From UBA8108 sp965659285 (lineage in GTDB: Bacteria > Planctomycetota > UBA8108): a stretch of DNA of 46,162 bases. The stretch is from contig CBFHWB010000006.1 of assembly GCA_965659285.1 (NCBI GenBank), forward strand, positions 1 through 46,162, written 5' to 3'. Under the pieces are notes generated by a model. It was not told where the DNA came from, did not search any database, and saw only the letters and a program-made list of their open reading frames with translations. Of the stretch, positions 1 to 9,423 are shown piece by piece (position 1 is the first letter of the stretch; every line of letters begins with the position of its first letter). The position numbers and the translations under genes are program-made.

Positions 1-395
1 TAGAGGGAGGCTGTGCAGTGCGCGTCATCTCGCGGGGCGTTGGAGATCTGGACCTCGAAGCCCGAGACCCACGGCGCTCCATCGTTCTGTCCGGGAACGC
101 GGATGAAGATGCCGCTGTTTCCCTGGTCCGAGATTCTCCAGTCGAGCCGCAGGACGAAGTCTCCATACTGCTCCTTGCTGATAATCCGGTTGCCGCCGCG
201 AAGCGAGTGGATGACACCGTCCTTGACGGTCCAGGACTCTTTCTTGCCCTTGATGATGAAGTGTTCTTCGATGTTCTTTCCATCAAAGAGCGAGCGGAAG
301 CCCGGCTCTGTCGGCGGATTCTCGTACGCTGCGAGGGTTGCGGGAATGAACAGACAGACAAAAACAGCCTGGAAAGAAAATCTACAGCCGCTCAT
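1..395 (-). CDS. DUF1080 / 3-keto-disaccharide hydrolase-like secreted protein (partial, C-terminus beyond left edge)
   Basis: Reading the minus strand from the ATG at 395 gives an open frame with no stop before the window edge, about 131 residues. It starts with a signal-peptide-like stretch (MSGCRFSFQAVFVCLFIP...). The body carries typical DUF1080 features: GFRSLFDGKNIE near residues 33-44, a SWTVKDGVIHSLRGG segment, the YGDFVLRLDWRIS strand pair, and the GNSGIFIRVPG motif around residue 95, with the following EVQI strand. The family has a concanavalin-like fold and includes secreted 3-keto-glycoside hydrolases, and is strongly expanded in planctomycetes. The gene is divergent from the metalloprotease at 648. 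Two plus-strand open frames over the same bases are shadows. The remaining half of the family domain lies outside the window, so catalytic residues cannot be checked. Confidence 0.85.
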   Translation of the reverse strand, partial: MSGCRFSFQAVFVCLFIPATLAAYENPPTEPGFRSLFDGKNIEEHFIIKGKKESWTVKDGVIHSLRGGNRIISKEQYGDFVLRLDWRISDQGNSGIFIRVPGQNDGAPWVSGFEVQISNAPRDDAHCTASL

Positions 396-647
396 CTTCG
401 GCGCCTCCAATTCTGTTGTTTCCTCGAAAATCAGGCACTCATATTAGCACAGTCCGGCAAGAGGCCGCGAGCGGGCAGGGCAAAAGCGTGATCGGCAATC
501 ACTGCTTAGAGATGCATTTGATCACCTGTATACTTCAGGGCAGGCAGCTCGTGTTGGCCTGGTATTCCGGGGCAACGATGTCGTCATCTTTCCAGGCCGG
601 CCAGGGACGCTTTCCAGGCGCAGGAATCCCGTGGCCGAGGGGGAACC

Positions 648-3600
648 ATGAGAGCTTCAGGAAAACATTCGATTTGTCGTGCAGTGGTCCGGGCGCTGGC
701 GGCTCTCGCCCTGGTGACCTTCCCGGGCATGCCGGCTTCCGCCGCGTCATTGATCGCGCCGAGGAATTACGGTGAGCTTGCGCGGGCCGCCGATGCAGTG
801 GTTTTCGCGCGCGCGCGCGCTTCGATTCCCGCGGCTCGGGGGCCACTGGTGTTTACCTCCACTGAATTCGAGGTGCTCTCGAGCTATTCGGGGCCTGCGG
901 TCCCGGGCGATGTCATCAAGGTAGAGACCCCGGGCGGCGAGCTCGAGGGCCGGGCGTGGTTTGTCCCCGGCTCTCCGGATTTCTCCGAAGATGAGAATTA
1001 TCTGTTGTGCCTGAGCCGGAAGTCGGAGGAGCTGTGGATTCCCGCAATGCTCTTCTACGGAGTGCTGGTCGAGACCACGGCCGCCGGCCGCGAGCTTCTC
1101 TCTCCGATTGATGAGCATCCAGCCGGCCTGTTGCCAAGGCCCGATGGGCTGACGGCCGAGCCCCCCGGGCCTTTTGACAAGGCGGCCTTTCTCAACTACC
1201 TGCCGGCGCTGCTGGGGACTGGAGCCGAGTGGAGCTCGGAGGGACTGGGCCCAGGGCCGGTCCCCGGAGGAGATGGAGGCGGCGCTGAGCAGCCGGAGGG
1301 CTGTTCCATTTTTTCCGACAACGGGAGGAAGATGCGGTGGCGCCGTTTTGACACGGGCGAATGGGCGACGATCTACGGCAATAGCGCGGGTGATTCCTCG
1401 GTGCGCGATGGAGGCTTCTGGATTGTTCAGCAGGCCATGGAGATGTGGATGGAGATTCCGGGCACGAGTTGCAACCTCTACTTTGGCGGCTCCAGGGATC
1501 CCGGTATCGATTGCGCTCGAAGCCAGGGCGCCGAGAGCAATTTCATTCTCTTTGGCGATCCGTGCTCCGATATCGCCGACATCGAGGGCTGCGGCGGAGT
1601 GCTCGCCTATGGCGGGCCGATCACGACGTCGACCCATAGCTTTGACGGCGAGAGCTGGCTTACCATCACCGGCTGGTTCGTTGTGGTCAACGAGGGCGTT
1701 GGCTGCCTGGGTACTACCGGCTACAGAAGCATGATGGCGCACGAGCTCGGCCACGGGCTCGGCTTCGGACATGTCGAGGACTCCAGGGCGCTGATGTACG
1801 CTTCCTGCTGCAGGGACATCAACGAGACCGACAGAACCTGCTCAACCTACGCTTACCCGGCTCTCGACGAGGTCAATGAGCGTCCCCGGGCGCTGGCGGG
1901 CGCGGACATGGATGTCGTTCTTCTCGGCGACACCGTTCGCCTTCGCGCAACGGTGAGCGATGATGGCCTGCCTGTGGACAGGGAGCTGGAGAGCACCTGG
2001 GCGGTCATCAGCGGTCCCGGAGAGGTCGTTTTCACGGATCCCGGCGCGCCTTCGACAACGGCTTCCTTTTCAGAGTCAGGACAGTATCTCCTGTCGCTGG
2101 TCGCTCATGATGGAGAGCTGCTCCATGTAGACCAGGTGGAGGTGAATGTCGAGATCCTGGTCGGCAGTAAGGCGAGGGAGAGCTTTCGACAGGGTAGTGA
2201 TGGATATTCGGCGGCGGTCGACACCTATGTCGAGGAGGCCTCGCCGGCTGAAGCGCATGGCGCGGCCCAGGCTCTGCGCATTGACAGCGACTCTCCAGGC
2301 GGGTCGGGCAACGCCACCCAGGGGCTGTTGCGTTTCGGCGACATCTTCGGACCGCAGCCGGGGCGGCTGCCTCCCGGGGTAGAGATTGAGAGAGCCTGGC
2401 TCGAGCTGGAGACGACCAACACCGGCGATGGCGCCGCAATCTACAGGATGCTTCAGCCCTGGAGCGAGCTTTCCGTCTGGAGCGACTTCGGCGGCGATGG
2501 AATCCAGCCGGGGGTCGAGTCCGTTTCTGCGTTGCAGGCTGACGTGGTCGGCGCGGGAGGCACGGTAGAGGTTGACGTCACCGAGAGCCTGGCGGCCTGG
2601 TCACTCGATCCCTCCGCCAATAATGGCTGGGCCTTCCTGCCGGTCGGCTCCGATGGATGGCAGTTCGCCTCATCGGACAGCGGCGCCTCCGCTCCGAGGC
2701 TGCTCGTTGAATACCCGCTCATCGAGCGGCGGGAGCCTGTCTCCATCGGGGACGATTGGGATTATTTCAAGGGCAACCGCGCGGTGGACGAGGAGTGGAG
2801 GGAGGTCGATTTCGTTCCAGATGATTCCTGGCTTGTCGGCCCGAGCGGCATCGGCTACGGAGATGGAGATGATGCGACCGTTCTGGACGATATGGAAGAC
2901 CGCTACCTGACCGTCTATTGCCGGAAGAATTTCGAGGTGGCCAATCCCGGCATCGTCGAGACGCTGGAGCTGAGCATCGACTATGATGACGGCTTTGTCG
3001 CCTATCTGAACGGCACCGAGGTGGCGCGGTCTGAGAACATGGGCCTTCCCGGCAGCCCTGTAGGCAGGAACCAGCGGCCGGATTCGAGCCGTGAGGCCGG
3101 GGAGCCCGAGGTGTTCGAGCTGTCTCCGGGGCTGCTGCGCGCCGGCGTCAACGTGCTGGCGATCGAGGTTCACAACAACGGCTCCGGCTCCAGCGATCTC
3201 TCGATGATTCCCCGGCTGGAGGCATCCTACCTGCTGATCGGAGGAAACGGATCCTGGAGCTACCTGCCGGGAGAAGAGCAGCCTCCCGGCGACTGGAGCG
3301 AGCCGGGTTTCGATGATTCCGCCTGGCCCCGCGGCCTCGCGGGAATCGGTTATGGAGATGGAGATGATCTGACCGAGCTGGCCGACATGCGGAACCGCTA
3401 CGTCAGCGTTTTCTGCAGGAAATCATTCTGGATCGATTGTCCTGCCGAGCTGAGCCTGGCTGTCCTGACAGCGGTCTACGATGACGGCCTCGTTCTCTAC
3501 CTCAATGGAGAAGAGCTGGGCCGTGCCAACATGCCCGGGGGCGCAGTCTCGCGCAATACCACGGCGTCGCGATCGGTAGAGAGCGCTGTCGCCTCGCTCG

Positions 3601-4034
3601 ATATCGATGGAGGGCTTCTTCGGCAGGGAGAGAATGTCCTGGCGGTGAGTGTTCACAACTCCAGCCGCGACAGCTCCGACCTCTCCTTCATGCTGACGCT
3701 CGCTCCGTCCCTCGTCTCCCGTCCGGCCTGTGAAGAAGAGCAGGTTGAGCCCCCGGTTCTTTTCCGGCGCGGAGATGTGACCGCGGAGGGCGAGCTCGAC
3801 ATTACCGATGCGGTCAAGATACTGCTCACCCTTTTTGCGGGCGGGTTTGAGCTGCCCTGTCCGGATGCCGCAGATGTAGATGATGACGGAAGGCTCCTTG
3901 TGACCGACGCGGTGCGTCTGCTCGGCTATCTCTTCAGCGGGGACGCGCCGTTGCCGCCTCCCGCTTTCAGCTGCGGTGAAGATCCCACTCCTGACGAGCT
4001 GGGAGCCTGCGAGGGCGGCGGCTGCGAAGCCTGA
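648..4034 (+). CDS. Secreted multidomain metzincin-like metalloprotease with DNRLRE, duplicated C-terminal modules and dockerin
   Basis: 1128 residues, ATG preceded by a strong GAGGGGGA ribosome site. Order of parts: signal peptide (1-32, ending PASAAS); a variable N-terminal region; a zincin domain with HELGHGLGFGH at 365-375, which fits HExxHxxGxxH, followed by ALMYAS as a likely Met-turn; an Ig/PKD-like domain (about 412-500) starting RPRALAGAD; a DNRLRE-type stalk domain (about 515-690) with VDTYV, LLRF and WAFLP landmarks; two copies of a roughly 160-residue module (about 701-860 and 866-1020), each with GIGYGDGDD, RYxxVxCRKxF, YDDGxVxYLNG and GxNVLAxxVHN motifs; and a C-terminal dockerin-like pair of calcium loops from about 1042 (GDVTAEGELDITDAV, DVDDDGRLLVTDAV). 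It probably acts at the cell surface or outside the cell. Substrate unknown. Confidence 0.88.
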   Translation: MRASGKHSICRAVVRALAALALVTFPGMPASAASLIAPRNYGELARAADAVVFARARASIPAARGPLVFTSTEFEVLSSYSGPAVPGDVIKVETPGGELEGRAWFVPGSPDFSEDENYLLCLSRKSEELWIPAMLFYGVLVETTAAGRELLSPIDEHPAGLLPRPDGLTAEPPGPFDKAAFLNYLPALLGTGAEWSSEGLGPGPVPGGDGGGAEQPEGCSIFSDNGRKMRWRRFDTGEWATIYGNSAGDSSVRDGGFWIVQQAMEMWMEIPGTSCNLYFGGSRDPGIDCARSQGAESNFILFGDPCSDIADIEGCGGVLAYGGPITTSTHSFDGESWLTITGWFVVVNEGVGCLGTTGYRSMMAHELGHGLGFGHVEDSRALMYASCCRDINETDRTCSTYAYPALDEVNERPRALAGADMDVVLLGDTVRLRATVSDDGLPVDRELESTWAVISGPGEVVFTDPGAPSTTASFSESGQYLLSLVAHDGELLHVDQVEVNVEILVGSKARESFRQGSDGYSAAVDTYVEEASPAEAHGAAQALRIDSDSPGGSGNATQGLLRFGDIFGPQPGRLPPGVEIERAWLELETTNTGDGAAIYRMLQPWSELSVWSDFGGDGIQPGVESVSALQADVVGAGGTVEVDVTESLAAWSLDPSANNGWAFLPVGSDGWQFASSDSGASAPRLLVEYPLIERREPVSIGDDWDYFKGNRAVDEEWREVDFVPDDSWLVGPSGIGYGDGDDATVLDDMEDRYLTVYCRKNFEVANPGIVETLELSIDYDDGFVAYLNGTEVARSENMGLPGSPVGRNQRPDSSREAGEPEVFELSPGLLRAGVNVLAIEVHNNGSGSSDLSMIPRLEASYLLIGGNGSWSYLPGEEQPPGDWSEPGFDDSAWPRGLAGIGYGDGDDLTELADMRNRYVSVFCRKSFWIDCPAELSLAVLTAVYDDGLVLYLNGEELGRANMPGGAVSRNTTASRSVESAVASLDIDGGLLRQGENVLAVSVHNSSRDSSDLSFMLTLAPSLVSRPACEEEQVEPPVLFRRGDVTAEGELDITDAVKILLTLFAGGFELPCPDAADVDDDGRLLVTDAVRLLGYLFSGDAPLPPPAFSCGEDPTPDELGACEGGGCEA

Positions 4035-4099
4035 GCTCGACTCCTCCGCCGGATGCTGATTGCCGAGCGGGCGGTGGGGGGGGTAGACTTCGTTTCCTG

Positions 4100-7000
4100 A
4101 TGAGCAAGACAACCCCAGGCTGGTGTTTCTCCATCGATGTAGGAGGCACCTTCACCGATTGCGTCGCCCGGACCCCCGGGGGAGAGCTTCGTATCCTGAA
4201 GGTTCTGAGCTCGGCGGCCCTCAAGGGCAATGTGGAGACGGCCGAGGCCGGAGGCCTTCGCGACAAGAGCCTTCGCCGCGAACCGAATGATTTTTTCCGG
4301 GGCTTCGAGCTGCGGCTCCTGGCCGCCGATGGATCCGAGCTGGAGCGCGCGGAGGTGTCGGGCTCGAGCGGCGCAGACGGCGCCATCTTCACCTCGGAGG
4401 AGCTTGTCACCCTGGCCGATGCCCACTCCTGGGAGCTCCGCTCCCCGGAGGAGGCGCCGCTATTGTGCATGCGCACGCTGATGCGTCTTCGGCTGGATGA
4501 GGATCTTGGCGAGGTTGACCTGCGGTTGGGGACCACGCGCGGAACCAACGCGCTGCTCGAGAGAGAGGGCGCCCGGACAGCCGTTCTCACCACCCCGGGG
4601 TTCGCAGACCTGCTGCTGATCGGCAACCAGGACCGCCCGCGAATCTTCGATCTCGAGATCAGGAAGCCCCGGCCGCTTTTTGACGCGGCGCGTGAGATTC
4701 CCGGCCGCATCAGCGCCAACGGGGATGAGCTCGAGCCGCTGGACCTCGATCGGGCGGCGGCCGTGCTGGCTGAGCTCGAGGCAGCGGGTACGGAGGCGGT
4801 CTCCATCTGCCTGCTCCACTCGGCGTCCAACCCGGCGCACGAGGAGGCGCTTGCGGAGCTGGCCCTTGGATTCAATTTTTCCGAGGTGGCGCGCTCCAGC
4901 GCCTCCTCCTCCTCCCCGAGGATGGTGTCACGCGGAGACACCTCGCTGGTCGATGCCTACCTGGGACCGGTCATCAGGGGCTATGTCGCTTCGATTGCCG
5001 AGGCGGCTCCCTCCGCCTCGCTGCGGCTGCTCACCAGCGCAGGGGGGCTCTGCTCGCCCCGCCTTTTTCGCGGCAAGGACGCGGTTCTCAGCGGACCGGC
5101 GGGCGGGGTGGTCGGCTCCGCGCAGGTGGCGAGGGAGGCCGGCTGCTCCTGCGCGATCGCTTTCGACATGGGTGGAACCAGCACAGATGTAAGCCGCTGG
5201 GATGGCGGCTTCGAGATGGAATACGAGGCGGTCAAGGCGGGTGTGAGGATAGCCGCCCCGCTCCTCGCGATCGAGACCGTTGCCGCCGGCGGCGGCTCCA
5301 TCTGCGGCTTTGACGGGGAGAAGCTGACCGTTGGACCGCGCAGCGCAGGCTCGGTGCCGGGACCGGCCTGCTATGGCGCGGGAGGCGAGCTGGCGATTAC
5401 CGATCTGAATTTCTTTCTCGGGAGAATTCCCGCCGACCGATTTCCTTTTCCTCTCGATGGGGACGCGGTCCGCCGCCGCCTTGACGCGATGGCCTCGAGT
5501 CTTCGTGGGCGGGGGTACGAGAAGAGCCTGGAGGAGATCGCCGCCGGCTATCTTGATATCGCCGACCAGCGTATGGCCGCGGCCATTCGCAGGATCAGCC
5601 TCGCGCGGGGCTACGATGCGCGGGAATACCCGCTGGTAGCGTTTGGGGGGGCCGGCGCGCAGCACGCCTGCGCCGTCGCCGACGAGCTGGGCATTGTGAA
5701 GGTGCTCGTTCCCGCCCTGGCCGGAGTCTTGAGCGCCCGGGGAGCTTCGCAGGCGGATGTTACGCGGATCGTCGAGCGTCCGGTTCTCGAACTGGTCGAA
5801 AACATTTCACCCTCTTGTCTTGAAGAGCTCATGAGCGATCTCGAGGAGCAGGCGAGGAGCGAGCTGCTTCTGGATGGCCTGGATGAGGAGTTCCTGGCCG
5901 CGCCGCGCCGCGCCTTCGACCTGCGCTACAGCGGCCAGGACGCGACCATCGAGCTGGAGGCCGTGCTGGGCAATTGCAGGGAAGCTTTCGAGAAAGCTCA
6001 CGAGAGACGCTACGGCTTCACCCATCCCGGCAGAGAGCTGGAGCTGGTGACGGCGAGAGTGACCTGCTCCGCCGGTATCGGTGAGGAGCGGGTCGAGGCA
6101 GGACCAGGACCGGCACCCTCGGCGGCGACCGAGGCTCCCGGGTCTCGCCGGGCTTTCTTCTCGGGAGCCTGGGTGGATGCCGCGATGCTCGATGAGGCCT
6201 CCCTCGACCAGGGAGCGTCCGTAGCCGGTCCGGCGATCATCTCCTCGGCCTATCACACCATCGTCGTGGCGCCCGGCTGGACTGCGGCCAGGCATCCATC
6301 GGGTCACCTGGTGCTCGAGAGAAGGGACAAGCCGCGGGCCCTCTCCGCCTGCGACGCCGCGGGAGAGCCCGATCCTGTTCAGCTGGAGATCTTCCATCTG
6401 CATTTCGCTTCGATTGCCGAGGAGATGGGGGTCGCCCTCGAGAACTCCGCGGTATCGACGAATGTGAGGGAGCGGCTTGATTTTTCCTGCGCTGTTTTTG
6501 ACTCAGGCGGCGGTCTTGTCGCCAACGCTCCCCATATACCCGTCCACCTCGGCGCCATGGGAGAGTGTGTCCGCCAGGTCTCCCGACGGGTTTCCGACCT
6601 GGCTCCCGGCGATGTGATCGTTACCAACGATCCATTTCTTGGCGGCTCCCATCTTCCTGATGTCACGGTCGTAACTCCCGTTTTTGATGTTGAGACCGAT
6701 GAGCTTCTTTTCTATACAGCCAGCAGGGCGCATCATGCGGAGATCGGCGGCCGCCGTCCGGGCTCGATGGCTCCCGATTCGAAGAACCTCTCAGAGGAAG
6801 GGGTGCTGCTGAGAAGTTTCAAGGTCATCGAGGCCGGGACCCCCAGGTTTGACGAGCTCGAGAAACTTCTTCTTTCCGGGCCATGGCCATCTCGATGTCC
6901 GCAGGAAAACCTGGCCGATATCGAGGCCCAGGTCGCGGCGAACAGGGCAGGTGCGCGACGGCTCGAGGAGCTGATCGCCGCCCGCGGCCGGGCAACCGTC

Positions 7001-7921
7001 CTGGGGTATATGGTCCATATACAGGCGGCCGCCCGCCGCCTGATGGAGTCTCACCTCGGCCGGCTGTCCCGGGGAACTCGAACCTTTGAGGATGAGCTGG
7101 ATGACGGGACGAAGATCGTTCTCAGGATGGAGGTGGGCGAGAGCCGGGTGCTGCTTGATTTCACCGGCACGGCGGGCGTCCTCGACAACAACTTCAACGC
7201 CACCCCGGCCATCGTTTCGAGCGCGGTTCTGTACTGTTTTCGCTGCCTTATCGATAAGGACATACCGCTCAATGCCGGGGTCCTGGAGCCCCTCGAGCTC
7301 ATCCTTCCTGAGAGCTTCCTCAACCCTCCGCCGGCGGCCGATCCATCCGAATGCGCGGCGGTGGCGGCGGGCAACGTCGAGACTTCGCAGAGGCTTGTCG
7401 ACGTGGTGCTGGGCGCCCTTGGGGTCGCGGCTGCCAGCCAGGGGACGATGAACAACCTGCTGTTCGGCAATCAAAGCTTCGGGTATTACGAGACCATCGC
7501 CGGAGGCGCCGGAGCCGGAGAGGGTTTCCCGGGCGCCGCTGGAGTTCATACCCATATGACCAATACCCGGATTACCGATCCGGAGGTTCTTGAGCGCCGT
7601 TACCCGGTCCGGCTGCGCCGGTTCAGCCTGCGGGCGGGCTCAGGCGGCGCCGGCAGCTTCCCGGGGGGGGATGGAGTCATCCGCGAGCTTGAGTTTCTCG
7701 ATGAGGTCGAGGTGTCGATCCTGAGCCAGCGGCGCGCACGCGGGCCCTATGGGGCGGCCGGAGGAGCCCCCGGGCAGCCCGGGCGAAATCTTCTGCTGCG
7801 CCCGGGTGCGAAGGAGTGGGAGGAGCTTCCCGCGGTGACGACCTTCAGCGCGAGGGCGGGAGACAGGCTGAGGATTGAAACGCCGGGCGGCGGAGGATGG
7901 GGAGCCCCGCAGAGGGATTAG
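4100..7921 (+). CDS. 5-oxoprolinase (ATP-dependent), HyuA-HyuB fusion
   Basis: 1273 residues, the usual length for full-length 5-oxoprolinase, which cleaves 5-oxo-L-proline to L-glutamate with ATP (EC 3.5.2.9). The N-terminal hydantoinase A half opens with the phosphate-binding IDVGGTFTD (12-20), then RGTNALLEREG, and has the second signature DMGGTSTDVS near residue 356. The hydantoinase B half starts near residue 755 (QLEIFHLHFASIAEEMG) and contains NDPFLGGSHLPD, HHAEIGG and the terminal PGGGGWG. Both halves look intact. It begins 65 bp after the metalloprotease, with a G8 run about 16 bases before the ATG, so the ribosome site is poor. Its TAG overlaps the stop of the convergent rmlD gene. 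The exact substrate (oxoproline versus hydantoin) cannot be fixed from sequence, but the fused architecture favours oxoproline. Confidence 0.9.
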   Translation: MSKTTPGWCFSIDVGGTFTDCVARTPGGELRILKVLSSAALKGNVETAEAGGLRDKSLRREPNDFFRGFELRLLAADGSELERAEVSGSSGADGAIFTSEELVTLADAHSWELRSPEEAPLLCMRTLMRLRLDEDLGEVDLRLGTTRGTNALLEREGARTAVLTTPGFADLLLIGNQDRPRIFDLEIRKPRPLFDAAREIPGRISANGDELEPLDLDRAAAVLAELEAAGTEAVSICLLHSASNPAHEEALAELALGFNFSEVARSSASSSSPRMVSRGDTSLVDAYLGPVIRGYVASIAEAAPSASLRLLTSAGGLCSPRLFRGKDAVLSGPAGGVVGSAQVAREAGCSCAIAFDMGGTSTDVSRWDGGFEMEYEAVKAGVRIAAPLLAIETVAAGGGSICGFDGEKLTVGPRSAGSVPGPACYGAGGELAITDLNFFLGRIPADRFPFPLDGDAVRRRLDAMASSLRGRGYEKSLEEIAAGYLDIADQRMAAAIRRISLARGYDAREYPLVAFGGAGAQHACAVADELGIVKVLVPALAGVLSARGASQADVTRIVERPVLELVENISPSCLEELMSDLEEQARSELLLDGLDEEFLAAPRRAFDLRYSGQDATIELEAVLGNCREAFEKAHERRYGFTHPGRELELVTARVTCSAGIGEERVEAGPGPAPSAATEAPGSRRAFFSGAWVDAAMLDEASLDQGASVAGPAIISSAYHTIVVAPGWTAARHPSGHLVLERRDKPRALSACDAAGEPDPVQLEIFHLHFASIAEEMGVALENSAVSTNVRERLDFSCAVFDSGGGLVANAPHIPVHLGAMGECVRQVSRRVSDLAPGDVIVTNDPFLGGSHLPDVTVVTPVFDVETDELLFYTASRAHHAEIGGRRPGSMAPDSKNLSEEGVLLRSFKVIEAGTPRFDELEKLLLSGPWPSRCPQENLADIEAQVAANRAGARRLEELIAARGRATVLGYMVHIQAAARRLMESHLGRLSRGTRTFEDELDDGTKIVLRMEVGESRVLLDFTGTAGVLDNNFNATPAIVSSAVLYCFRCLIDKDIPLNAGVLEPLELILPESFLNPPPAADPSECAAVAAGNVETSQRLVDVVLGALGVAAASQGTMNNLLFGNQSFGYYETIAGGAGAGEGFPGAAGVHTHMTNTRITDPEVLERRYPVRLRRFSLRAGSGGAGSFPGGDGVIRELEFLDEVEVSILSQRRARGPYGAAGGAPGQPGRNLLLRPGAKEWEELPAVTTFSARAGDRLRIETPGGGGWGAPQRD

Positions 7922-8751
7922 TCTCTTGCCCGGTCGGCGAACTCGGCTACTCCTTCGCGCCAGGGCGGCAGCTCGATGGCGCGCTGGCGCGAAGTGGTGA
8001 GCTCGGAGTTGGATGGCCTTCGAGCCGCGGCGGGAAAATCAGCGGTCTTCGCGGCGACCAGGCGGGTGGAGATCCCCAGGCGGTCATAGAGCTCTCCTGC
8101 GAACTCCAATCGGCTGCATCCCCCGCTTCCGGCGATGTGATGGGTGCCGAAGGCGTCGGTCGCCGCGAGCTGGGCGACCGCGCCGGCAAGGTGGGGGACG
8201 AAGGTTGGCGAGCCGCGCTGGTCATCGACGATTCGCACCTCGGCATGATTCGCGGCGAGCTCGATGGCCCTCTTCGCGAAGCTCTCTCCCCGGTTGTCGT
8301 AGAGCCAGGCGGTGCGAACGATGAAGTGGCGGGGATTGTGCCTGCGGATCTCCTCTTCTCCCGCAAGCTTGCTCTCTCCGTAGACCGAGAGAGGGGCCGG
8401 GGCGTCATTTTCATCATAGGCGGTCTCCTTGGCGCCATCGAACACGTAGTCGGTCGAGAAGTTCAGAAGCGTGGCCTCCCGCCGCAGTGTCTCCCTGGCC
8501 AGGTTTCGCGGTCCGAGCGCGTTGGCTTCGCGGGCGGCCTCCGGCCGAGACTCCGCCCCATCGACATCGGTAAAGGCCGCGGCGTTGATGACGAGTCCCG
8601 GCCGGTGGTTGTCCAGCGCCGCCCTGACGGCGCTCTCTGAGGTGATGTCGAGCTCGTCCCTGGTGAGCGAGACAACCTGCCAGCGTTTCTCCAGGGGGTC
8701 TGCCAGGGCTCTTCCCAGTCGCCCCGCTGCCCCGGCGATGAGGATCTTCAA
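7918..8751 (-). CDS. rfbD: dTDP-4-dehydrorhamnose reductase
   Basis: 277 residues, an extended short-chain dehydrogenase. Reduces dTDP-4-keto-L-rhamnose to dTDP-L-rhamnose, the last step of the Rml pathway. Visible motifs: nucleotide-binding GAAGRLG (7-13), NAAAFTDVDGAE (56-67), STDYVFDG (99-106) and the catalytic YGESK (Y124, K128). The start is TTG at 8751, overlapping the TGA of the upstream rmlC gene in a TTGA junction, so translation is probably coupled. No rmlA or rmlB is present in the window. The stop overlaps that of the convergent 5-oxoprolinase gene by four bases. Confidence 0.9.
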   Translation of the reverse strand: MKILIAGAAGRLGRALADPLEKRWQVVSLTRDELDITSESAVRAALDNHRPGLVINAAAFTDVDGAESRPEAAREANALGPRNLARETLRREATLLNFSTDYVFDGAKETAYDENDAPAPLSVYGESKLAGEEEIRRHNPRHFIVRTAWLYDNRGESFAKRAIELAANHAEVRIVDDQRGSPTFVPHLAGAVAQLAATDAFGTHHIAGSGGCSRLEFAGELYDRLGISTRLVAAKTADFPAAARRPSNSELTTSRQRAIELPPWREGVAEFADRARD

Positions 8752-9371
8752 GATTCCGCCTCCCCGTCCGAGGGGCTGAGCCGGGCGCTCGCCTCGACAA
8801 GGCTGACTCCGCGACGGTCTTTTTCAGAGATGACAGGTTTCTCCACCGGCCAGTCGATCGCGAGCTGGGGGTCGTCCCAGGCGATCGTGATTTCATCCGC
8901 GGGATCCCACGACCCGCTGACCTTGTAGACCACCTGGGCCTGCGCGCTCTGGACGCAGAAACCATGGGCGAATCCCGGCGGGATGTAGAGCTGGCGGAAG
9001 TTTTCCGCCGAGAGGACCGCGGCCACCCAGAGCCCGAAGCTCGGTGATCCCGGCCGGATATCAACAGCGACGTCGTAAATCTCCCCATCGATGACGCGAA
9101 CCAGTTTTGCCTGCGGCCGCTCAAGCTGGGCAGGAAGGCCTCGCAGGACTCCGGCGGTGGAGAAGGAGTGATTGTCCTGACCCAGGTCGTCTTTTATTCC
9201 GGCCTCGTTCCAGACCGCCGAGTTATATGATTCGAAGAAGAAGCCGCGCTCGTCGCGCTGGACCCGGGGTTCTACCAGCAGGATCCCGGGGATGGCCTGG
9301 GAGATGAATCGGGGCGGCTTGCCGCTGTCCAGCCGTTCTTCTGCAGGGTTGTTTTTGTTCCCGTCAGTCAT
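8748..9371 (-). CDS. rfbC: RmlC-like dTDP-4-dehydrorhamnose 3,5-epimerase family protein with replaced catalytic residues
   Basis: 207 residues, cupin fold of the RmlC family. Family landmarks are all there: RDERGFFFESYN (39-50), GVLRGL (74-79), QAKLVRVIDGEIYDVAVDIR (87-106, with an intact core), PPGFAHGF (131-138), and WDDPQLAIDWP (165-175). In active enzymes GVLRGL is followed by HYQ or HFQ, where His is the catalytic base; here the triplet is P80-A81-Q82. The second catalytic residue, the Tyr two before the Pro in the xYxP segment after YK, aligns with W155 (YKVSGSWDP). The reading frame is intact across both sites. It lies upstream of and overlaps rmlD by TTGA, and is divergent from mgtE. 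It may be a non-epimerising or altered homologue, so the symbol reflects family only. Confidence 0.8.
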   Translation of the reverse strand: MTDGNKNNPAEERLDSGKPPRFISQAIPGILLVEPRVQRDERGFFFESYNSAVWNEAGIKDDLGQDNHSFSTAGVLRGLPAQLERPQAKLVRVIDGEIYDVAVDIRPGSPSFGLWVAAVLSAENFRQLYIPPGFAHGFCVQSAQAQVVYKVSGSWDPADEITIAWDDPQLAIDWPVEKPVISEKDRRGVSLVEASARLSPSDGEAES

Positions 9372-9395
9372 TCCACAGCCTCTTATGGCGGGCGA

Positions 9396-9423
9396 TTGAT
9401 TTGCCTCTATATATAACTATACT
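9396..9423 (+). promoter_or_regulatory. Putative sigma70-type promoter for mgtE
   Basis: TTGATT (9396-9401) and TATACT (9418-9423) are separated by 16 bases inside an AT-rich island that stands out from the GC-rich surroundings. It faces mgtE and would give a 5' leader of roughly 130 bases. Confidence 0.4.

Noticed and set aside
13..491. Two plus-strand frames at the left edge
   Set aside because: They are shadows of the DUF1080 gene on the minus strand, whose translation matches a known family.
806..820. Alternating CG run (15 bases) as Z-DNA
   Set aside because: It lies inside the protease gene and simply encodes ARARA; nothing else supports a structural role.
747..1772. Long antisense frame under the metalloprotease gene
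   Set aside because: High GC gives long open frames opposite real genes; composition is Arg/Ala/Pro-rich, with no domain. The same holds for long antisense frames at 17906-19111, 19646-20662 and 41992-43167.
4076..4083. G8 tract before 5-oxoprolinase as a phase-variation switch
   Set aside because: It is intergenic, short, and alone; G-runs are common at this GC content (another G8 lies inside the same gene near 7663).
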